Positions 1 through 10,751 are shown, numbered from the stretch's first letter. The stretch is DNA of 64,000 nucleotides from JBMHDN01 sp049889355 (GCA_049889355.1 JBMHDN010000016.1:62001-126000); one strand, 5' to 3'. A program made the numbers and translations. The notes: generated from the sequence alone by a model not told the origin.

Positions 1-1014
1 GGCAAAGACCTTATCTGCATCGCTGCTGTTATTGGCCATCTGGCGGAAGGCCGCAGCACCTGGCACACCATCTGCATACCAGCCGATATGTTTGCGGGCC
101 AGCCGAAGCCCATGGGTGCCATAATGGCTGAGCATCGCTTCTAAATGATCTAAAATAAGCGTTTTTAATGCCGCCCCTTTTGGTGCAGGCGTGATTTCAG
201 CCCCTTGCAAAGATTGAGCGATTTCACGGATGAGCCAAGGCTTGCCTTGCGCGCCGCGGCCCACCATCACCCCATCTGCGGTTGATAATGCGAGGGCCTG
301 TCTGGCATCTTCCGGGCTTTTGATATCCCCATTGACCAGTACCGGTAGCGAGACCGCAGCGACGCTCTGGGCCACCGCCTGCCAATCTGCCTCGCCCTTA
401 TACATCTGGGTGCGGGTGCGGCCATGTACCACCAGCATTTGGATGCCCGCTTCCTCAGCGATATGGGCCAGTTCAGGGGCGTTTTTATGATCCGCATCCC
501 AGCCAAGGCGCATTTTTAAAGTCACGGGCCTGTCTACCGCTTTGACCACAGCCTCGCAAATCTGGCCCGCGAGCGGTAAATCTTGCATCAGAGCAGAGCC
601 TGAGAGACGGCCTGTAACCTTTTTGGCTGGGCAGCCCATATTGATATCTATCAAATCAGCGCCCAAGCCAGCGGCAACTTTGGCTGCTTCTGCCATCATT
701 TGTGGGTCCCAGCCAGCGAGCTGGATAGATAAAGGGCTTTCTTCACGCGCTGAAATCCGCAATTTGCGCATCTCTGTTTTCACTTCGCTAAGCACTGCAT
801 GGCTGGCCACCATTTCAGAGACCACCAGCCCGCCGCCCAATTGGCGCACCATTTTACGAAAAGGCTGATCGGTAACCCCAGACATCGGGGCCAGCACCAC
901 ATTATGGTCAAGCTTCAGATCGCCTATGTTCAGCCTATGACCACGCGGCTGGGCGACATCATGCCTTGAAGTATGCCTTGAATTGTCTGATGGCTGTGGA
1001 GGTGATGACAGCAA
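1..1014 (-). CDS. dusB: tRNA-dihydrouridine synthase DusB (NifR3 family), 3' end cut by window edge
   Basis: Flavoenzyme that reduces uridine to dihydrouridine in the tRNA D-loop. The frame stays open from the left edge. It carries the family signatures APMSGVTDQPFRK near the N-terminus, DINMGCPAKKVTG (with the catalytic Cys) and MVVHGRTRTQMYKG. About 338 codons are visible and the C-terminus lies outside the window. No in-frame ATG exists near the N-terminus. TTG at 1014-1012 is chosen because AGGG stands 8 nt upstream and the conserved domain begins about 38 codons later. Nearby is a 12-bp tandem duplication (961-984) inside the poorly conserved N-terminal extension. Divergent from ispDF. 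In many alphaproteobacteria dusB is followed by ntrBC; that side is not visible. Identification is firm, the start less so. Confidence 0.9.
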   Translation of the reverse strand, partial: MLSSPPQPSDNSRHTSRHDVAQPRGHRLNIGDLKLDHNVVLAPMSGVTDQPFRKMVRQLGGGLVVSEMVASHAVLSEVKTEMRKLRISAREESPLSIQLAGWDPQMMAEAAKVAAGLGADLIDINMGCPAKKVTGRLSGSALMQDLPLAGQICEAVVKAVDRPVTLKMRLGWDADHKNAPELAHIAEEAGIQMLVVHGRTRTQMYKGEADWQAVAQSVAAVSLPVLVNGDIKSPEDARQALALSTADGVMVGRGAQGKPWLIREIAQSLQGAEITPAPKGAALKTLILDHLEAMLSHYGTHGLRLARKHIGWYADGVPGAAAFRQMANNSSDADKVFA

Positions 1015-1167
1015 TTCTGAGACCCTTAAAAAAACAAAACGCCTAAAAAATAGGCAATCTTCCTCTTTATGCGTGATTTATGTGGTTGTGTGAAGATCAA
1101 AAAAACCAACAAAATAAGCCCATTGCCTAGCATCAGACCTATTATTCATATGACAGGGGCGCGGTAA

Positions 1168-2454
1168 ATGTGGTTTACATTTGGCATGGATAAAACTTGT
1201 GATGTGATATTGCTTGGCGCGGGTGCCAGCCGCCGTTTTAGCGGTTCCGGCGGACCTGCAAAACAATTTATGATGCTGGGAAGCCAGCCTGTCTGGGCCC
1301 ATGCGTTGCGGCCTTTTCAAGATGCAAAGACCTATCACGGTATCTCACTTGGCCAGATTGTGCTGGTCCTGCCTGCTGATTTTGACAGCACTGACATTCA
1401 ATCAGCGCATCCTGAATTGATTTGCACCGCCGGCGGTTCAGAACGTCATTTATCGGTTTATCAGGGCTTGTCTGCATTAAATGCACATAATAGCAATTCA
1501 GATTTTGTGCTGATTCATGATGTGGCGCGGCCTTTTTGCCCGGAAGCGGTACTAGACCGGCTGCTGGGCGCCTTAGCTAAGGGCGCGACGGCCGCTATCC
1601 CTGCCCTGCCGGTGGCCGATACCATCAAACAACATCATGATGGCTATGTAGAGGCCACCTTGCCACGCGGTGCGCTGGCGCGCATTCAGACACCACAGGC
1701 CTTTGATCGCACAGCAATCACAAAGCTGCATGATAGAGGTCTATTGAATGGCTATCCAGACGGGCTGACAGATGATGCCATGCTGTTTGAAGAAGCAGGC
1801 TTACCTGTCAAATTGGTTGAAGGGGCGCCAGAACTGCATAAAATAACCTGGCCCAGTGATATAGGGCCTAATGATATGGTGTCCAATGATTTAGATGAGG
1901 CAGAAACCATGGTTCATACCAGCGCAGCCACGCGTTTTGAGACACGCCATGCCACCGGTTTTGATGTGCATCGCTTTGCAGATGATGCGCCATCAGACGG
2001 GCATATTATGATATGCGGCGTGCCTGTAGCCCATGATAAGCGATTATTGGCCCATTCAGATGGGGATGTGGGCTTGCATGCGCTGTGTGATGCGCTGTTT
2101 GGTTGTCTCGCCTCAGGTGATATTGGCACCCATTTCCCGCCAAGCGATCCGCAATGGAAAGATGCGCGATCTGACCAGTTTTTGGCTTTTGCAGTAGACC
2201 AAGTCGCACAGGCCAAAGGGCGCATCGTGCATCTGGATGTCACCCTCATCTGTGAGCGTCCGAAAATCGGACCTGAACGCGCCCGCATGCAAGAAGCGAT
2301 TTGTGCTATCACCCATTTGCCAGCAAGCCGTGTCTCAATTAAGGCGACCACCAGTGAAAGACTTGGCTTTACCGGCCGCGGTGAAGGGATTGCCGCCATG
2401 GCCTCTGCGAGCATTGAGCTTCCTTTTGATGAAGGGGCGCATATAGATGGCTAA
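1168..2454 (+). CDS. ispDF: Bifunctional IspD/IspF (MEP isoprenoid pathway)
   Basis: Fusion of 4-diphosphocytidyl-2-C-methyl-D-erythritol synthase (IspD, about residues 9-235) and 2-C-methyl-D-erythritol 2,4-cyclodiphosphate synthase (IspF, about 261-428). It covers two non-consecutive steps of the cytosolic MEP pathway. The IspD nucleotide-binding loop appears as LLGAGASRRF with a following Lys (PAKQF). IspF begins at ATGFDVHRF, whose D-x-H supplies metal ligands, and contains AHSDGDVGLHALCDAL. At 428 aa it fits the fused form common in alphaproteobacteria. The start could be this ATG or the one at 1186 (MDKTCD); neither has a strong ribosome site. Its 3' end overlaps pgpA by 8 nt, which indicates an operon with pgpA and cinA. 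Confidence 0.93.
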   Translation: MWFTFGMDKTCDVILLGAGASRRFSGSGGPAKQFMMLGSQPVWAHALRPFQDAKTYHGISLGQIVLVLPADFDSTDIQSAHPELICTAGGSERHLSVYQGLSALNAHNSNSDFVLIHDVARPFCPEAVLDRLLGALAKGATAAIPALPVADTIKQHHDGYVEATLPRGALARIQTPQAFDRTAITKLHDRGLLNGYPDGLTDDAMLFEEAGLPVKLVEGAPELHKITWPSDIGPNDMVSNDLDEAETMVHTSAATRFETRHATGFDVHRFADDAPSDGHIMICGVPVAHDKRLLAHSDGDVGLHALCDALFGCLASGDIGTHFPPSDPQWKDARSDQFLAFAVDQVAQAKGRIVHLDVTLICERPKIGPERARMQEAICAITHLPASRVSIKATTSERLGFTGRGEGIAAMASASIELPFDEGAHIDG

Positions 2455-2902
2455 TATGCTTTTTTCATTAGCCACATTGGGCCCTGTCGGCAGATTGCCA
2501 GCCCCTGGAACAGCTGGTTCTGCTGTCGCGGTTCTTATCGGTGCTGTTATCCTGCAATTTGGCTGGTCTGTGTTGCTAGCTGCTTGTATTCTGGTCAGTT
2601 TTATCGGCATTAAATCAGCCGATATCTATGAAGCACGAACAGGCAAAAAAGATGCTGGAGAGGTGATTATTGATGAGGTGGCGGGGCAATGGCTGGTGAT
2701 GCTGGTGATCCCGGCCTCAGCGACGGGCGGGGCTTTTATACTTTGGCTTCTGGCCAGTTTTGCCCTTTTTCGGTTGTTTGATATTTTAAAGCCCTGGCCG
2801 GTGAGTGCAGCTGAAAAATGGTCTGGCGGGCTGGGCGTCATGGCAGATGATATCCTTGCTGGCCTTATGGCGGCTGTTGTGCTGCTGATCTGGCAGCTCT
2901 GA
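2447..2902 (+). CDS. pgpA: Phosphatidylglycerophosphatase A
   Basis: Membrane phosphatase that turns phosphatidylglycerophosphate into phosphatidylglycerol. The 151-aa protein begins with the family segment LATLGPVGRLPAPGTAGS and carries the conserved acidic stretch KKDAGEVIIDEVAGQW. Several hydrophobic segments follow (about 24-42, 83-105, 126-150), as expected for an inner-membrane protein. It overlaps the end of ispDF by 8 nt and cinA starts 25 nt further on, so the three are probably co-transcribed. The ispDF-pgpA-cinA order is a familiar alphaproteobacterial arrangement. Confidence 0.92.
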   Translation: MANMLFSLATLGPVGRLPAPGTAGSAVAVLIGAVILQFGWSVLLAACILVSFIGIKSADIYEARTGKKDAGEVIIDEVAGQWLVMLVIPASATGGAFILWLLASFALFRLFDILKPWPVSAAEKWSGGLGVMADDILAGLMAAVVLLIWQL

Positions 2903-2927
2903 TATGTTTTTTTGAGAGGACGCAGGT

Positions 2928-3413
2928 ATGGTTCATCCCGTTGCAGAAAGGCTGATTGCAGATCTGGCAAGCAAAGGTGCCATGCTGGTGACAGCAGAGA
3001 GTTGTACCGGCGGTCTAATTGGAGCCAGCCTGACCGATATCAGCGGGTCTTCTGCGGTGTTTGAACGTGGCTATATCACCTATTCAAATGAAGCGAAAAT
3101 GTCCAATTTAGGGGTCAGCGAAGAGGCACTTATCCAATTTGGCGCGGTAAGTGGCGAAGTCGCTGAACAAATGGCCAAAGGCGCCGTTCAGGCGTCAAAG
3201 GCTGAGTTTGGGATATCGGTGACAGGCATTGCCGGACCAGGTGGCGGTACAGAGGATAAACCGGTTGGGCTGGTCTATATCGGTCTGGCAGCAGATGACG
3301 GGCGTAGTAAAGTCATACGCCATTTATTTACCGGCGACCGCAGCGCCGTGCGCCAGCAGACAGTTGATACAGCACTAACAGAGATGCTGGACTGGGTCTC
3401 AGGACGCCTTTGA
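2928..3413 (+). CDS. pncC: CinA C-terminal domain protein / nicotinamide-nucleotide amidase
   Basis: Stand-alone CinA C-terminal domain of 161 aa. In characterised members it deamidates nicotinamide mononucleotide to nicotinate mononucleotide in NAD salvage. Family motifs are TAESCTGGLIGASLTDISGS near the start, YITYSNEAKMSNLGV, and GIAGPGGGTEDKPVG. The N-terminal competence-damage (MoCF-like) domain of full-length CinA is absent, as is usual for this short form. AGGA lies a short distance upstream of the ATG. The 3' end overlaps the convergent RatA/Coq10-like gene by 15 nt. Confidence 0.9.
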   Translation: MVHPVAERLIADLASKGAMLVTAESCTGGLIGASLTDISGSSAVFERGYITYSNEAKMSNLGVSEEALIQFGAVSGEVAEQMAKGAVQASKAEFGISVTGIAGPGGGTEDKPVGLVYIGLAADDGRSKVIRHLFTGDRSAVRQQTVDTALTEMLDWVSGRL

Positions 3414-3890
3414 GTGCGTGCTATCTGTTGTTGAGGCCGACGAGGCACCGCCTAATTTTGGCTGATAGAGCGCATCTGCCCGAGTTTCAAAGGCACGTAC
3501 CATCCGTTTCACCGCTTCTGTAAACAACCCTTCAATGACGGTTTGTAGTAAGCGTGAGCGAAATTCAAAATCAACATAGAAATCAATCTCGCAACCTTGT
3601 TCATGCGGTAGGAATTTCCAGTGGTTTTTGAGATATTTAAACGGCCCTTCTGCGTATTCAACCTCAATTTCCAACTGTTCTGGTTTGAGGGTGACATAAG
3701 AGGTGAACCGCTCTCTGAACATCTGAAAACCAATGATCAAATCAGCGACCATTTTTGAATCATCTTTTGAACGGATGCGGGCCGCCAGACACCAGGGCAG
3801 AAATTCAGGATAGCGTGCGACATCACCAACCAGATGGAATAAGTCTTCGGGGCGATGGGCGATGACTCGCTTTTCGGCATGGACGGTCAT
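3399..3890 (-). CDS. RatA/COQ10-like START-domain protein
   Basis: A 163-aa member of the polyketide cyclase / START-like family that includes mitochondrial COQ10 (a ubiquinone-binding protein) and E. coli RatA. The sequence shows the typical opening [32 protein letters not shown], given here in parts: [12 protein letters not shown] then YPEFLPWC. Later come the [14 protein letters not shown] strand and a C-terminal helix with FETRADALY. In alphaproteobacteria this gene habitually follows lipA, and a role in quinone handling fits better than a toxin role. It overlaps lipA by 4 nt (ATGA), so translation is likely coupled. The Ser/Thr-rich tail after about residue 145 is not conserved in the family. 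Confidence 0.85.
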   Translation of the reverse strand: MTVHAEKRVIAHRPEDLFHLVGDVARYPEFLPWCLAARIRSKDDSKMVADLIIGFQMFRERFTSYVTLKPEQLEIEVEYAEGPFKYLKNHWKFLPHEQGCEIDFYVDFEFRSRLLQTVIEGLFTEAVKRMVRAFETRADALYQPKLGGASSASTTDSTHSKAS

Positions 3891-4852
3891 GCGACGTGCC
3901 CTTTTTGTGCCAAGGCGTGCTGGCGTGCTGCCTTCATCTCTGCAAAATCAGCATCTGCGTGATAAGACGAGCGTGTCAGCGGTGTGGAGGCCATCATCAA
4001 AAAGCCTTTTGATTTGCCCATACGGCCATAGCTCTCAAACTGATCTGGGCTCACAAACCTGTCCACAGCCGCATGTTTTGGGGTTGGCTGGAGATATTGG
4101 CCAATCGTCATGAAATCAACATCTGCACTGCGCAGATCATCCATCACCTGGCCGACTTCTTCATCGCTTTCACCCAAGCCCACCATAATGCCTGATTTGG
4201 TGAAAATGGACGGATCCAGCTTTTTCACCTCTGAGAGGATAGAGAGTGAGTGAAAATAGCGTGCACCAGGGCGCACTGACGGATACAAGCGCGGCACTGT
4301 TTCCATATTGTGGTTAAACACATCTGGACGGGCGTCAACCACCACTTCGAGCGCGCCTTCTTTGCGCAGGAAATCAGGTGTCAGAATCTCAATAGAAGTT
4401 TCAGGCGACATCATCCGGATGGCCCGTATCGTCTGGGCAAAATGCAAAGCCCCGCCATCCTCTAGATCATCGCGGTCTACCGAGGTGATCACCACATGGC
4501 GCAGATTCAGCCGTGCCACTGCCTCAGCGACATTCTGCGGCTCGTGCGGGTCCAGCAAATCAGGCCGTCCAGTAGCAACATTGCAAAACGCACAGGCACG
4601 CGTGCAGACCGAGCCCAAAATCATCATGGTGGCATGACGGGCAGCCCAGCATTCACCAATATTTGGACAGGCCGCCTCTTCACAGACGGTGACTAAATCC
4701 AGCTCGCGCATCAGCTCTCTGGTTTCATCAAACGCCCCAGATTGCGGTGCACGCACCCTCAGCCAGTCCGGACGTGCAGGCTGCGGCTTGTCCGGATTGC
4801 GCCTTTTTTCAGGGTGGCGAGCGGCGCCTATATTTGTGTTTGGTGTTGGCAT
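3887..4852 (-). CDS. lipA: Lipoyl synthase
   Basis: Radical-SAM enzyme that inserts two sulfurs into octanoylated lipoyl domains, so it activates the PDH subunits encoded just upstream. The 321-aa protein has both cysteine sets: [12 protein letters not shown] for the auxiliary 4Fe-4S cluster and [10 protein letters not shown] for the radical-SAM cluster. The late segment [20 protein letters not shown] contains the conserved RSSYHA serine ligand region. It follows lpd by 32 nt on the same strand and overlaps the RatA/Coq10-like gene by 4 nt. The context matches the PDH-lipoate operon of alphaproteobacteria. Confidence 0.95.
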   Translation of the reverse strand: MPTPNTNIGAARHPEKRRNPDKPQPARPDWLRVRAPQSGAFDETRELMRELDLVTVCEEAACPNIGECWAARHATMMILGSVCTRACAFCNVATGRPDLLDPHEPQNVAEAVARLNLRHVVITSVDRDDLEDGGALHFAQTIRAIRMMSPETSIEILTPDFLRKEGALEVVVDARPDVFNHNMETVPRLYPSVRPGARYFHSLSILSEVKKLDPSIFTKSGIMVGLGESDEEVGQVMDDLRSADVDFMTIGQYLQPTPKHAAVDRFVSPDQFESYGRMGKSKGFLMMASTPLTRSSYHADADFAEMKAARQHALAQKGHVA

Positions 4853-4884
4853 TATCTGCGCATCCCAGCTGCTCTCAATCGCTC

Positions 4885-6294
4885 TTAGAAATGGATCGCC
4901 CGGTCATAAGCGTCAAGCACTGATTCATGCATCGCCTCTGACAAGGTTGGATGCGGGAAGATGGTTTGCATCAATTCCACCTCGGTGGTTTCGAGCGTGC
5001 GTGCAATAGCATAGCCTTGAATCATCTCGGTCACTTCAGGCCCTATCATATGCGCCCCAAGCAAAGCCCCTGTTTTTGCACAGAAAATTGTCTTGATCAG
5101 GCCTTCATCATCGCCCATCGCAATGGCCTTTCCATTGCCCATAAACGGGAAGCGGCCCACCTTGATATCATGGCCTGCCTGTTTCGCGGCATCCTCGGTG
5201 AGACCAACTGACGCAATCTGAGGCCGGCAATAGGTACAACCCGGCACCGTGTTATCGCCAATCGGATGCGCAGAGGAAAGCCCGGCTATCTTTTCCACAC
5301 AAGTGATGCCCTCATGACTTGCTTTATGGGCCAACCAAGGGGCACCTGTGACATCACCAATGGCATAGATACCTGCCTCAGCGGTTGCACCATAGCCATC
5401 TGTCTTGATATGGCCGCGATCCAGCTCAATTTTGGTTTGCTCTAAGCCCAGATTTTCAGAATTACCCACAATCCCGATGGCCATAATCACCCGCTCCGCA
5501 TGTAAAGATTGGGCTTTGCCCTTCACCTCAATATGGGCGGTGACCTGGTCAGCTGATTTATCCAATTTGGTGAGTTTGGCAGAGGTCAGGATTTTCATCC
5601 CGCGCTTTTCAAAAGCTTTATGAGCCATGCCAGAGATTTCAGCATCTTCAGCATTCAAGATGCGGTCCATCGCTTCGATGATGGTGACCTCAACGCCCAT
5701 ATCAGCATAAAAGCTGGCAAACTCAATACCAATCGCCCCTGATCCCACCACAATCAGGCTCTTTGGCATGGTGTCTGGGACCATCGCTTCACGATAGGTC
5801 AGCACCTGCTTGCCATCGGCCTCCATACCCGGGATTTGACGGGCACGTGCACCGGTTGCCAGAATAACATGTTTGGCTTTGATTTTTGGGACAGCCCCTT
5901 CGATCAGGATATCACGATAGACACCTTGCTTGCCGCCCAGACGTGCCATACCGTCAATGACCTGGACTTTGTTTTTCTTTAACAGATGGGCCACACCGCC
6001 AGACAGACGCGCGGCCACATCACGCGAGCGTTTCACCACCTGTGGCAGATTGACCTTAACCTCGCCAGTGATCTCAATCCCAAATTCTGAGAGATGACCC
6101 AGATTATGGCGAAATTCAGCCGCACGCAGCAGCGCTTTGGTCGGAATACAGCCCCAATTTAAGCAAATACCGCCTAAATGTGCCTTTTCAACAAGCGCAA
6201 CCTGCATCCCCAGCTGAGCAGCACGAATAGCCGCCACATAGCCACCTGGGCCACCACCGATAACCACCAGATCAAATTCTGTTTTCTGTGTCAT
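4885..6294 (-). CDS. lpd: Dihydrolipoyl dehydrogenase (PDH E3)
   Basis: FAD/NAD-dependent E3 subunit that reoxidises dihydrolipoamide in the pyruvate dehydrogenase complex. The order is as in the family: FAD-binding [17 protein letters not shown], redox disulfide [16 protein letters not shown]-binding [19 protein letters not shown], a second FAD contact YAIGDVTG, and the C-terminal dimer-interface catalytic pair in [10 protein letters not shown]. No lipoyl domain is attached. Two ATGs lie 6 nt apart (6300 and 6294). The second is chosen because AAGGA is 9 nt upstream of it but only 3 nt from the first. It is the fourth gene of the pdhA-pdhB-pdhC-lpd run. Confidence 0.95.
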   Translation of the reverse strand: MTQKTEFDLVVIGGGPGGYVAAIRAAQLGMQVALVEKAHLGGICLNWGCIPTKALLRAAEFRHNLGHLSEFGIEITGEVKVNLPQVVKRSRDVAARLSGGVAHLLKKNKVQVIDGMARLGGKQGVYRDILIEGAVPKIKAKHVILATGARARQIPGMEADGKQVLTYREAMVPDTMPKSLIVVGSGAIGIEFASFYADMGVEVTIIEAMDRILNAEDAEISGMAHKAFEKRGMKILTSAKLTKLDKSADQVTAHIEVKGKAQSLHAERVIMAIGIVGNSENLGLEQTKIELDRGHIKTDGYGATAEAGIYAIGDVTGAPWLAHKASHEGITCVEKIAGLSSAHPIGDNTVPGCTYCRPQIASVGLTEDAAKQAGHDIKVGRFPFMGNGKAIAMGDDEGLIKTIFCAKTGALLGAHMIGPEVTEMIQGYAIARTLETTEVELMQTIFPHPTLSEAMHESVLDAYDRAIHF

Positions 6295-6325
6295 TCTCAT
6301 CTGTCCTTCACAACTGGGTCAGCGC

Positions 6326-7645
6326 TTACAGCAACATGGTTACAGGCTGTTCAATGTACCCTTTGAAAGCTTGCAGCCATTGTGCGCCCAGCGCGCCATC
6401 TACAATCCGGTGATCACATGATAAGGTCACGGTCATCACGGTAGCGATGCTGAGCTGGCCATCTTTGACCACAGGGCGCTGTGTGCCGGCCCCAACCGCC
6501 AGAATAGCCCCTTGCGGCGGGTTAATCACGGCTGAGAATTCCTTCACCCCGAACATACCAAGATTAGAGATGGTGAAACCGCCACCTGTATATTCTTCAG
6601 GGGCTAATTTGCCATCACGCGCGCGCTTAGCTAAATCTTTGGATTTTTGTGAAATCTCGGCCAGACCGAGCGTCTCAACAGCCGGTATTATCGGCGTAAT
6701 CAGCCCACCATCCAAAGCCACCGCCATACAGATATCGGCTGTATCGAAATAGCGGCATCCCTCTTCTTCGAACCAGCCATTCACATCTGGCACGGCTTTG
6801 AGTGCCATAGCAGAAGCGCGTATGACCATATCATTGACCGAAATTTTCACACCTTCAGGTGCTTTTTCATTTAAAGCCTTGCGCGCCGCCAGCAGCGTGT
6901 CGATTTCGCAATCCACACTCAAATAGAAATGCGGGGCATCTTGTTTTGACTGCTGAAGGCGAGCAGCAATCGTCCGGCGCATCGCACTATGTGGCACAAA
7001 ACGCCCGCCTGAGCTGTCAGCTGATGCAGCTGTTGCAGGTCTAGTCATACCGCCAGCCAGTGCGGCGTCAATATCTGCCTTAATGATACGGCCATAAGGA
7101 CCAGAGCCAGTTAATGATGACAGGTTAATGTCATTTTGTGCAGCCAGACGTTTGGCTAGCGGGCTGGCGAACACACGCGCCCCAGAAGATAAAGCAGAAG
7201 ATACAGCAGAAGATACAGACGCCACTTCTGGTGCCGCAACTGGTGCTGGTGCTGGTGCCACAACTGGTGCTGGTGTAGGCGCCGCAACTGGTGATGGAGC
7301 GGGCGCGGCGGGTGCCGGGGTGGCGGGTGCCTGGGTGGCGGCAGCTGGGGTGGCGGGTGCCGGGGTGGCGGCAGCTGGCAGCTCAAGTGAGGCCGGGTCC
7401 TCGCCTTCTTCTGCCAATACCGCGATCAGGCTGTTCACGGCTACATTCTGGGTGCCTTCAGCGACCAGAATCTTGGCCAAAGTGCCCTCATCAACCGCTT
7501 CGACTTCCATCGTCGCTTTATCTGTTTCAATTTCCGCGATAACCATGCCAGCGGTGATCTCATCCCCTTCTTTGACCAGCCATTTAGCCAAAGTGCCTTC
7601 TGTCATGGTTGGCGAGAGTGCCGGCATTCTGATTTCTTCTGCCAT
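6326..7645 (-). CDS. pdhC: Pyruvate dehydrogenase E2, dihydrolipoamide acetyltransferase
   Basis: Core acetyltransferase of the PDH complex, 439 aa. It has one lipoyl domain (about 1-80, lipoylated Lys in [12 protein letters not shown]), a very Ala/Pro/Thr-rich hinge (about 90-150), a peripheral-subunit-binding domain (about 157-195, [14 protein letters not shown]...GPYGRI) and the catalytic domain (about 212-439) ending with the active-site [14 protein letters not shown]. The hinge DNA at about 7240-7385 is built of GC-rich imperfect repeats, and this creates long spurious open frames on the opposite strand. AAGGA precedes the ATG. The lipoyl domain closely resembles that on the neighbouring E1-beta. 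Confidence 0.96.
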   Translation of the reverse strand: MAEEIRMPALSPTMTEGTLAKWLVKEGDEITAGMVIAEIETDKATMEVEAVDEGTLAKILVAEGTQNVAVNSLIAVLAEEGEDPASLELPAAATPAPATPAAATQAPATPAPAAPAPSPVAAPTPAPVVAPAPAPVAAPEVASVSSAVSSALSSGARVFASPLAKRLAAQNDINLSSLTGSGPYGRIIKADIDAALAGGMTRPATAASADSSGGRFVPHSAMRRTIAARLQQSKQDAPHFYLSVDCEIDTLLAARKALNEKAPEGVKISVNDMVIRASAMALKAVPDVNGWFEEEGCRYFDTADICMAVALDGGLITPIIPAVETLGLAEISQKSKDLAKRARDGKLAPEEYTGGGFTISNLGMFGVKEFSAVINPPQGAILAVGAGTQRPVVKDGQLSIATVMTVTLSCDHRIVDGALGAQWLQAFKGYIEQPVTMLL

Positions 7646-7669
7646 TTTCTTATTCCTTCTCGCGTTAGA

Positions 7670-9049
7670 TTAACGATAACAGGCGCGGCGCGCGGCCTCG
7701 ACAATGTCCTGAACCTGTGGCAGGGCCAGCTTTTCCAGATTGGCCGCATAAGGCATCGGAACATCCTTGCCTGTGACCCGCTCAATCGGGGAGTCCAGAT
7801 AATCAAAGGCCTGTTCCATCATTTGTGCAGCCAGCTCGGCGCCAATACCAGCAAACGGGAAGCCTTCTTCACAAGAGACAAAGCGGTTTGTTTTCTGCAC
7901 AGAAGAAACCAGCGTTGCGGTATCGAGCGGGCGCAGGCTCCGCAAATCAATCACTTCAGCACTGATCCCCATCTCTGCTAGCTGTTCAGCCGCTTCAAGG
8001 GCGCGTCCCACCATGATAGAGAAAGCAGAGATGGTAACATCACTGCCGGTGCGTACCACTTTCGCCTTGCCGATTGGGACCACCCAATCATCATGTACAG
8101 GCACCTCAAAAGACTGACCATACATCACTTCATTTTCGAGGAAAATCACCGGATTTGGATCGCGAATAGCCGCTTTCAGCAAGCCTTTGGCATCTGCCGC
8201 AGAATAAGGCGAGACCACCTTGAGGCCTGGGCAATGGGCATACCAGCTGGCAAAACATTGCGAGTGCTGGGCAGCCACACGTGAGGCCGCGCCATTCGGG
8301 CCGCGAAAGACGATAGGACAGCCCATCTGGCCACCTGACATATAGAGTGTCTTGGCAGCTGAATTGATGATTTGGTCAATTGCCTGCATCGAGAAATTAA
8401 AAGTCATAAACTCAATAATCGGGCGCAATTCACCAAAGGCGGCACCCACACCAAGGCCCGCAAAACCATGTTCAGTAATCGGTGTATCAATCACCCGCTT
8501 GGCCGAAAATTCATCCAGCAGACCCTGGGTCACTTTATAAGCACCCTGATATTCAGCGACTTCTTCACCCATCACAAAAACGCGATCATCACGGCGCATT
8601 TCTTCTGCCATCGCATCACGCAGCGCCTCGCGTACAGTCATTGAGACGGTCTCACCATCCCAATCTGGCTCACCCAGAGCAGCGGCAGCTGACGTGGTGC
8701 TTGCTGTGGCAACAGGCGCCAAAGCCTGAGCCGGTACAGAAGAAACTGATGTCTCTGCAGGTATCTCTGCAGCGGCTGATGTGTCTGCAGGCGTGCTCAC
8801 CGCGTCCTCATCACCGCTAAGGCGGGCAATCACCGCGCCAACAGCCACTTGGTCTGTGCCTTCTGCGATTAAAATCTCTAGGATTTCACCTTCATCTACC
8901 GCCTCGACTTCCATCGTGGCCTTATCTGTTTCAATTTCAGCGATCACATCACCAGAGCGGACCTCATCACCTGCTTTGACCAACCAGCGGGCGAGACGGC
9001 CTTCTGTCATGGTTGGCGACAGAGCCGGCATTTTAATTTCAATAGACAT
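7670..9049 (-). CDS. pdhB: Pyruvate dehydrogenase E1 beta with N-terminal lipoyl domain
   Basis: Beta subunit of the thiamine-diphosphate E1 component, 459 aa against about 325 aa for a plain E1-beta. The extra length is an N-terminal lipoyl domain (about 1-80, Lys in [12 protein letters not shown]) and a Ser/Ala/Thr-rich linker (about 85-130). The E1-beta domain starts near [17 protein letters not shown] and includes [20 protein letters not shown] and the TPP-pocket segment [21 protein letters not shown] lipoylated E1-beta is typical of alphaproteobacterial PDH. AAGGA stands ahead of the ATG and the gene lies 31 nt downstream of pdhA. Confidence 0.96.
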   Translation of the reverse strand: MSIEIKMPALSPTMTEGRLARWLVKAGDEVRSGDVIAEIETDKATMEVEAVDEGEILEILIAEGTDQVAVGAVIARLSGDEDAVSTPADTSAAAEIPAETSVSSVPAQALAPVATASTTSAAAALGEPDWDGETVSMTVREALRDAMAEEMRRDDRVFVMGEEVAEYQGAYKVTQGLLDEFSAKRVIDTPITEHGFAGLGVGAAFGELRPIIEFMTFNFSMQAIDQIINSAAKTLYMSGGQMGCPIVFRGPNGAASRVAAQHSQCFASWYAHCPGLKVVSPYSAADAKGLLKAAIRDPNPVIFLENEVMYGQSFEVPVHDDWVVPIGKAKVVRTGSDVTISAFSIMVGRALEAAEQLAEMGISAEVIDLRSLRPLDTATLVSSVQKTNRFVSCEEGFPFAGIGAELAAQMMEQAFDYLDSPIERVTGKDVPMPYAANLEKLALPQVQDIVEAARRACYR

Positions 9050-9080
9050 GCTGTATTTCCTTCTTGCTCTGATGTGCCGC

Positions 9081-10154
9081 TTAGCTGGCTGTTTCTTCGA
9101 TGATGATATCGGTCATCAGCTCATCGATAGATGGCTCAGGGCTCGACAAGGCAAAATCAGTAGCGCTCGCCACTTCTTTTTTCACCTGACCATCAATCTC
9201 TTTCAGATCAGCTTCATTGACACCATCGCGCAGCAGGATATCGCGCAGCTGATCAATGGGATCATGCTGTTTACGCATCGCGTCCACTTCATCTCTGGTG
9301 CGGTATTTCGCGGGATCTGACATAGAATGACCCCGATACCGGTAGGTCTTCATCTCCAGAATGTACGGCCCCTCACCTGCGCGGCAGTGGGCAATGGCAC
9401 GCTCGCCTGCATCGCGCACGGCCAGCACATCCATCCCATCGACCTGTTCGCCTGGTATATTATAAGCACGCCCACGCTCACAGAGATCTGTACCGGCGGT
9501 TGAGCGCGGCACGGCAGTACCCATCGCATATTGGTTATTCTCAATCACAATGACCAGAGGCAGCTGCCATAATGAAGCCATGTTAAAGGTTTCATAAACC
9601 TGACCTTGATTAGCTGCCCCATCCCCGAGATAGGCCATGGTCACCGCATCTGTGTCCTTATATTTCTGGGCAAAGGCCAGACCAGCCCCAATCGGCACCT
9701 GCGCTGCTACAATGCCATGACCGCCATAGAAATTTTTCTCGCGGCTGAACATATGCATCGAGCCGCCCTTGCCTTTTGAATAGCCACCCTCACGGCCGGT
9801 AAGTTCTGCCATCACGCCGCCTGCATCCATGCCGCAAGCCAACATGTGACCGTGATCGCGGTAAGAGGTAATCACCGCATCATCAGGACGTGCAACAGAC
9901 TGCAAGCCGACAACAACCGCTTCTTGACCGATATAAAGATGGCAAAAACCGCCAATATGACCCATGCCATAAAGCTGACCAGCTTTTTCTTCAAAGCGGC
10001 GGATCAACACCATATCCCGGTACATATCCACCAGCTCTTCTTTGGTAGGCAATGCATTGCGTCCAGCAGATTGACGCGCGCCTGCAGCCTTTTTGGGCGG
10101 ACGCCCTGGCTTGGCTTTATCTTTGATAGAAGCTTTTTGGGTGGATTTGGCCAT
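9081..10154 (-). CDS. pdhA: Pyruvate dehydrogenase E1 alpha
   Basis: Alpha subunit of the E1 decarboxylase; binds thiamine diphosphate and Mg. The TPP motif runs from [15 protein letters not shown] to [12 protein letters not shown] (seen as [12 protein letters not shown]), and the phosphorylation-loop-like [19 protein letters not shown] is present. ATG at 10154 gives 357 aa and has GGGAG 6 nt upstream. An ATG 18 nt earlier lacks a ribosome site. A Lys/Ala-rich leader of about 35 residues ([22 protein letters not shown]) precedes the conserved domain. First gene of the pdhABC-lpd-lipA run. Confidence 0.95.
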   Translation of the reverse strand: MAKSTQKASIKDKAKPGRPPKKAAGARQSAGRNALPTKEELVDMYRDMVLIRRFEEKAGQLYGMGHIGGFCHLYIGQEAVVVGLQSVARPDDAVITSYRDHGHMLACGMDAGGVMAELTGREGGYSKGKGGSMHMFSREKNFYGGHGIVAAQVPIGAGLAFAQKYKDTDAVTMAYLGDGAANQGQVYETFNMASLWQLPLVIVIENNQYAMGTAVPRSTAGTDLCERGRAYNIPGEQVDGMDVLAVRDAGERAIAHCRAGEGPYILEMKTYRYRGHSMSDPAKYRTRDEVDAMRKQHDPIDQLRDILLRDGVNEADLKEIDGQVKKEVASATDFALSSPEPSIDELMTDIIIEETAS

Positions 10155-10305
10155 GTCATTCTCCCTGGTCATGCCACATCTATCGGCAGCACTATGTTCA
10201 GGAGACTAGAATCAGCCTTTTTTAACTATTTTTCAACATATCTATTATGTTGTTTTTAATAGATTTTTTTAGTTTAAACCAATATTTGGTTAATTGACGT
10301 GAGAA

Positions 10306-10629
10306 TTAAAATTTCAAATTATTCAAATCAATTGAAATGATCACATCCTGTGCGCCATATAAGCCCAATTCAGCACGCGCACGCTCAGCCAGCAGGTCCG
10401 AATCAATATTACCAGCCCGAAGCAGAGCAATCCGCTTTTCCAGAAAATCATTTTGTTTCTGCAATAAGGCCAGTTCTTCGCGTGCCATTAGAATATCGCG
10501 ATCGAGCGTGTCTTTGACCAAAAAGCCGCGCTCTCCCATGATGGCGTGAAAACCAAAAAACGAAACAAGCGTGCCAAGCAACATAAAGCTGCCTGCGACA
10601 TTCAAGGTACGACGAAGTGGCTGAGGCAT
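10306..10629 (-). CDS. ftsB: FtsB/DivIC-type septum formation initiator
   Basis: Small bitopic membrane protein of the divisome that links FtsL and FtsQ. From ATG at 10629 (GGAG 6 nt upstream) the 107-aa product has a short basic cytoplasmic tail (MPQPLRRTL), one transmembrane helix (about 13-32) and a leucine-zipper-like coiled coil (about 43-75, EELALLQKQNDFLEKRIALL). It ends with the family segment ARAELGLYGAQDVI. An upstream GTG/ATG frame extension exists but lacks a ribosome site. In alphaproteobacteria this gene regularly lies between eno and pdhA, as here. Confidence 0.88.
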   Translation of the reverse strand: MPQPLRRTLNVAGSFMLLGTLVSFFGFHAIMGERGFLVKDTLDRDILMAREELALLQKQNDFLEKRIALLRAGNIDSDLLAERARAELGLYGAQDVIISIDLNNLKF

Positions 10630-10751
10630 GAGATGCTCCACAAAACAGTCTGAAATTGTGCGCATCCGATATGGCCAAATCACAGAAAACAAGGCCATCA
10701 GCGATGCTGATAACCCCATTGAATCAAAGGTGATTCGATCCGTCAAGAAAA

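Noticed and set aside
3399..3890. Toxin-antitoxin interpretation of the RatA-like gene
   Set aside because: No antitoxin neighbour; position behind lipA and COQ10-type sequence fit a quinone-related role.
7128..7673. 181-codon Ala/Gly-rich open frame opposite pdhC
   Set aside because: It is the antisense shadow of the GC-rich Ala/Pro linker and lipoyl domain; no ribosome site or family match.
7670..9049. Lipoyl domain on E1-beta as a novel fusion
   Set aside because: This arrangement is well known in alphaproteobacterial pyruvate dehydrogenase.
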